A stretch of 17,075 nucleotides of DNA from CAISDA01 sp050258555 (lineage in GTDB: Bacteria; Bacteroidota; Ignavibacteria; UBA10030; UBA8401), in contig JBLMZA010000156.1 of assembly GCA_050258555.1 (NCBI GenBank), forward strand, positions 1 to 17,075, read 5' to 3'. Positions 15,174-17,075 of the stretch are shown piece by piece. A model generated the notes under the pieces. That model was not told the origin of the DNA. It was given only the letters and a program-made list of their open reading frames with translations, and made no database searches. The translations under genes were made by a program, and so were the position numbers. Within the stretch, counting starts at the first letter, position 1; every line of letters starts with the position of its first letter.

Positions 15174-16442
15174 GTGTCAATTCAGGACAAACTCTCCGAC
15201 ATCAAGCGCGGCTTTCGCCCGGCCTTCTGGATCGCCAACGGCATGGAACTCTTCGAGCGCCTGGCCTATTACGGACAGGCGACGGTCTTAAGCATCTACC
15301 TGCGCAACCACCTGCACTTCAGCGAAATCGAAGCCGGACAGATCTCGTCGATCTTCGGCGGACTCATTTATCTGCTGCCGATTTTCGCCGGCACGATCGC
15401 CGATAAGATCGGGTTCCGGAAATCGTTCTCCTTCGCCTTCTTCGTGCTCGGCATCGGATATTTCCTCATCGGGTCGACCGGCATGAGCGTCTTTCAGGGC
15501 CTCTATGCGGGACTGCCGATGTTCTGGACGCTCATTGCGATCCTCGTCTTCACCGCCATCGGCGGATCCTTCATCAAACCGTCTGTGCTCGGCACCGTGG
15601 CCGCCGCCTCGAAGCCCGAGACGAAGAGCCTTGGGTATGCGGTCTATTACTGGCTCGTCAATATCGGCGGCGCCGTGGGACCGGTGATCGCATTTTTCGT
15701 GCGCGATGCCGTGGGCATCGAGTTTGTCTATCTGGTCTCGAGCGTGAGCTGCTTTCTGATGTTTCTTGTGAATTCCGCATTCTATCATGATGTGAAGCCC
15801 GAGGGCGCGCCGCTGCCGGTCGAGTCGCTGCAGACGAAGCTCAAGAACCTCGTCGTCGTGCTGGGCAATGCGCGCTTCATGATCTTCCTCCTGATCTTCT
15901 CGCTGTTCTGGATCATGTTCTGGCAGACATTCATCATCGTGCCGTACTACATCACCGATTACATTTCGAAGGACGCCCCGTTCGAGATCATCCAGTCGGC
16001 CGATGCCTGGGGCATCATCACGCTGCAGCTCATCGTAAACCGCCTCACAAAGCACCTGCCGGCGCGAACGGCGATCGTCGCGGGCTTTGCGACATCGAGC
16101 CTCTGCTGGCTCATCATCGCCCTTTCTCCCTCCGTCTGGACGATCGTGGCCGGACTCGTCGTCTTCTCGATCGGCGAAATGACGCAGGCGCCGCGCTATT
16201 ACGAATACATCTCCGATCTGGCGCCGCAGGGACAGCAGGGACTGTTTCAGGGCTATGCGTTTCTTCCGATTGCCATCGCATGGTTTGTGGGAGGACCCTT
16301 CGGCGGCTGGCTCTATGAGACATTCGCCAAGCAGCAGACCAATCCGAACGCCGTCTGGTACTCGCTCTTTGCCGTCGGTGCGACGGCAACGGTACTCATG
16401 AGCGTGTATAATATTGTCGTCGCGCGGCGCGACCGAATCTAA
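15174..16442 (+). CDS. POT/PTR-family proton-coupled transporter (MFS fold)
   Basis: A 422-aa inner-membrane carrier with about 12 hydrophobic segments. Near its N-terminus ELFERLAYYG (25-34) matches the ExxER(F)xYYG signature of proton-coupled oligopeptide transporters, with E25, E28 and R29 conserved and Leu in place of Phe. AGTIADKIGFRKS is the MFS loop 2-3 motif, and GGSFIKPSVLGTVA is typical of the POT group. Di- or tripeptides are the likely substrates; some relatives carry nitrate or other compounds. The start is taken as GTG at 15174 because the upstream open part (from ATG 15084) is encoded by the repeat element and is not membrane-like. A weak TTGGA at about 15159 is the only ribosome-site candidate, so the start is less sure than the family. 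It lies between two copies of the intergenic repeat and is probably its own transcription unit. Confidence 0.88.
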   Translation: MSIQDKLSDIKRGFRPAFWIANGMELFERLAYYGQATVLSIYLRNHLHFSEIEAGQISSIFGGLIYLLPIFAGTIADKIGFRKSFSFAFFVLGIGYFLIGSTGMSVFQGLYAGLPMFWTLIAILVFTAIGGSFIKPSVLGTVAAASKPETKSLGYAVYYWLVNIGGAVGPVIAFFVRDAVGIEFVYLVSSVSCFLMFLVNSAFYHDVKPEGAPLPVESLQTKLKNLVVVLGNARFMIFLLIFSLFWIMFWQTFIIVPYYITDYISKDAPFEIIQSADAWGIITLQLIVNRLTKHLPARTAIVAGFATSSLCWLIIALSPSVWTIVAGLVVFSIGEMTQAPRYYEYISDLAPQGQQGLFQGYAFLPIAIAWFVGGPFGGWLYETFAKQQTNPNAVWYSLFAVGATATVLMSVYNIVVARRDRI

Positions 16443-16448
16443 TGTCCG

Positions 16449-16467
16449 TGACCCGCTTCGCGGGTCA
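16449..16467. terminator. Perfect 8-bp hairpin after the POT transporter gene
   Basis: TGACCCGC (16449-16456) and GCGGGTCA (16460-16467) pair fully around a TTC loop, 6 bp beyond the stop codon. The following TTCTT is only a short T-rich tail, so it may work as a weak terminator or an mRNA 3'-end stabiliser in concert with repeat copy 2, which starts at 16473. Confidence 0.5.
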
Positions 16468-16472
16468 TTCTT

Positions 16473-16533
16473 ATGTGGGGCGAAGCGTCATGTGGGGCGA
16501 AGCGCTGCTTCGCCCATTGCTTCATCTTTTTTT
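16473..16533 (+). repeat. Intergenic repeat element, copy 2 (possible terminator)
   Basis: Tandem ATGTGGGGCGAAGCG at 16473-16487 and 16490-16504 is followed by the same hairpin as copy 1 (16495-16503, loop GCT, 16507-16515) and a tail TGCTTCATCTTTTTTT. It differs from copy 1 mainly by one base between the tandem units (T for A) and two extra bases after the stem. It ends just before the GGAG ribosome site of the LolA-like gene. Confidence 0.85.
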
Positions 16534-16545
16534 GGAGCTCTCATT

Positions 16546-17075
16546 ATGAAACGCATTTCTTATATACTCTGCACTCTCATCTTATTTTCCGCATGCGCGC
16601 TTCGGGCGCAGAACGCCCAGCAGGTCATCAAAAATGTGAAGCAGAAGTTCGACCAGGTGCGCGATTATACCGCCTCGGTCACGGCTTCCGTCAACATGGA
16701 GCGCATGAAGATTCCCGAGATGAAGGCAACCATCTACTTCAAGCAGCCGGACAAATTCCATGTGGAATCGAAGAACTTTTCGATGCTGCCGAAAGAAGGC
16801 ATGGGACTCAATCCGTCCGATATGTTCATGAAGTATGACGCCTCGCTCGTCAAATCGGAGAAGCGCAATGGCACGACATTCTATGAACTCCGGTTGGTTT
16901 CGAAAGCCGAGAAAGGCAAGCCCGTGCGCGAATACTTCGTCACCGTGAACGGAGACATCTGGGCCGTCTCGCACATCGAGAGTTTTCCCGCCCCGGGACG
17001 CAAGATCTCGATCGACTTCACGCATGCACTCGTGAGCGACCAGTACTGGCTTCCCTCATCGATGAGCGTCGAGTA
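16546..17075 (+). CDS. LolA-like outer-membrane lipoprotein-sorting family protein, 3' end outside the window
   Basis: The ATG at 16546 has GGAG at 16534-16537, 8 nt upstream. The frame stays open for 176 codons to the window edge, so the gene is incomplete. Residues 1-23 form a signal peptide (MKRISYILCTLILFSACALRA). LFSAC is close to a lipobox but has Phe at -3, so lipid attachment at C17 versus cleavage after ALRA is unresolved. The mature part (QQVIKNVKQKFDQVRDYTA, then ATIYFKQPDKFHVES, VNGDIWAVSHIE, GRKISIDFTHALVSDQYW) has the pattern of LolA/LolB-fold lipoprotein-sorting proteins: a helix, then long antiparallel strands with a KQPDKF turn. Function by family would be carrying or sensing lipoproteins or lipids in the periplasm; this is inference. 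It may be first in an operon continuing to the right. Confidence 0.8.
   Translation, partial: MKRISYILCTLILFSACALRAQNAQQVIKNVKQKFDQVRDYTASVTASVNMERMKIPEMKATIYFKQPDKFHVESKNFSMLPKEGMGLNPSDMFMKYDASLVKSEKRNGTTFYELRLVSKAEKGKPVREYFVTVNGDIWAVSHIESFPAPGRKISIDFTHALVSDQYWLPSSMSVE

Noticed and set aside
1..17075. CRISPR array, tRNA, rRNA, insertion sequence or prophage genes
   Set aside because: No regularly spaced repeats, cloverleaf-like genes, transposase or integrase motifs or phage proteins were seen on either strand.

Overview
This window reads as chromosomal DNA of a Gram-negative bacterium. It carries several Sec-type signal peptides, a CsgG-family envelope protein, a LolA-like protein, a periplasmic S41 protease and secreted carbohydrate-active proteins. 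Base composition looks mid-to-high 50s % GC by eye over most of the window and clearly lower in the first ~1.1 kb; neither was computed. Several minus-strand genes have no visible Shine-Dalgarno (carA, the histidine kinase, the GH13 amylase), while others have good ones. With the protein styles, this vaguely suggests the FCB superphylum (Bacteroidota/Ignavibacteria/Chlorobi-like), but the lineage is not proven by anything here.

Layout. Positions 1-1160 are AT-richer and gene-poor: a possible gene start running off the left edge, one small secreted protein (86-511, minus) and a stretch of likely decayed coding sequence. A strong bidirectional terminator (1171-1205) separates this from a long minus-strand block. 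In transcription order that block is: beta-helix protein (12110-9894), RhlB-like DEAD-box helicase (9822-8116), secreted GH13 alpha-amylase (7963-6578), S41 C-terminal processing protease (6487-4835), carA (4722-3586), and a soluble PAS hybrid histidine kinase (3569-1227) starting 16 nt after carA.

A 252-bp divergent regulatory region (12111-12362) holds two back-to-back sigma70-like promoters. One drives the beta-helix gene leftward. The other drives a rightward set: a CsgG-like protein (12363-13262), an ABC ATPase (13282-14202) and an ABC-2 type permease (14241-15080), spaced like one operon. These are followed by a POT/PTR-type proton-coupled transporter (15174-16442) and the 5' part of a LolA-like gene (16546 to the right edge).

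The most distinctive non-coding signal is an intergenic repeat of about 60 bp. It occurs twice, on either side of the POT transporter gene (15088-15145 and 16473-16533). Each copy has a tandem 15-mer followed by a perfect 9-bp-stem hairpin and a T-rich tail.

The beta-helix protein and the amylase suggest extracellular polysaccharide handling. The CsgG-like/ABC/permease set suggests an envelope export or assembly function of unknown substrate. carA, the helicase and the protease are housekeeping. I see no CRISPR array, tRNA, rRNA, transposase or complete mobile element. The CsgG-ABC operon and the repeat element are the best candidates for something undescribed; nothing in the window proves a new system.
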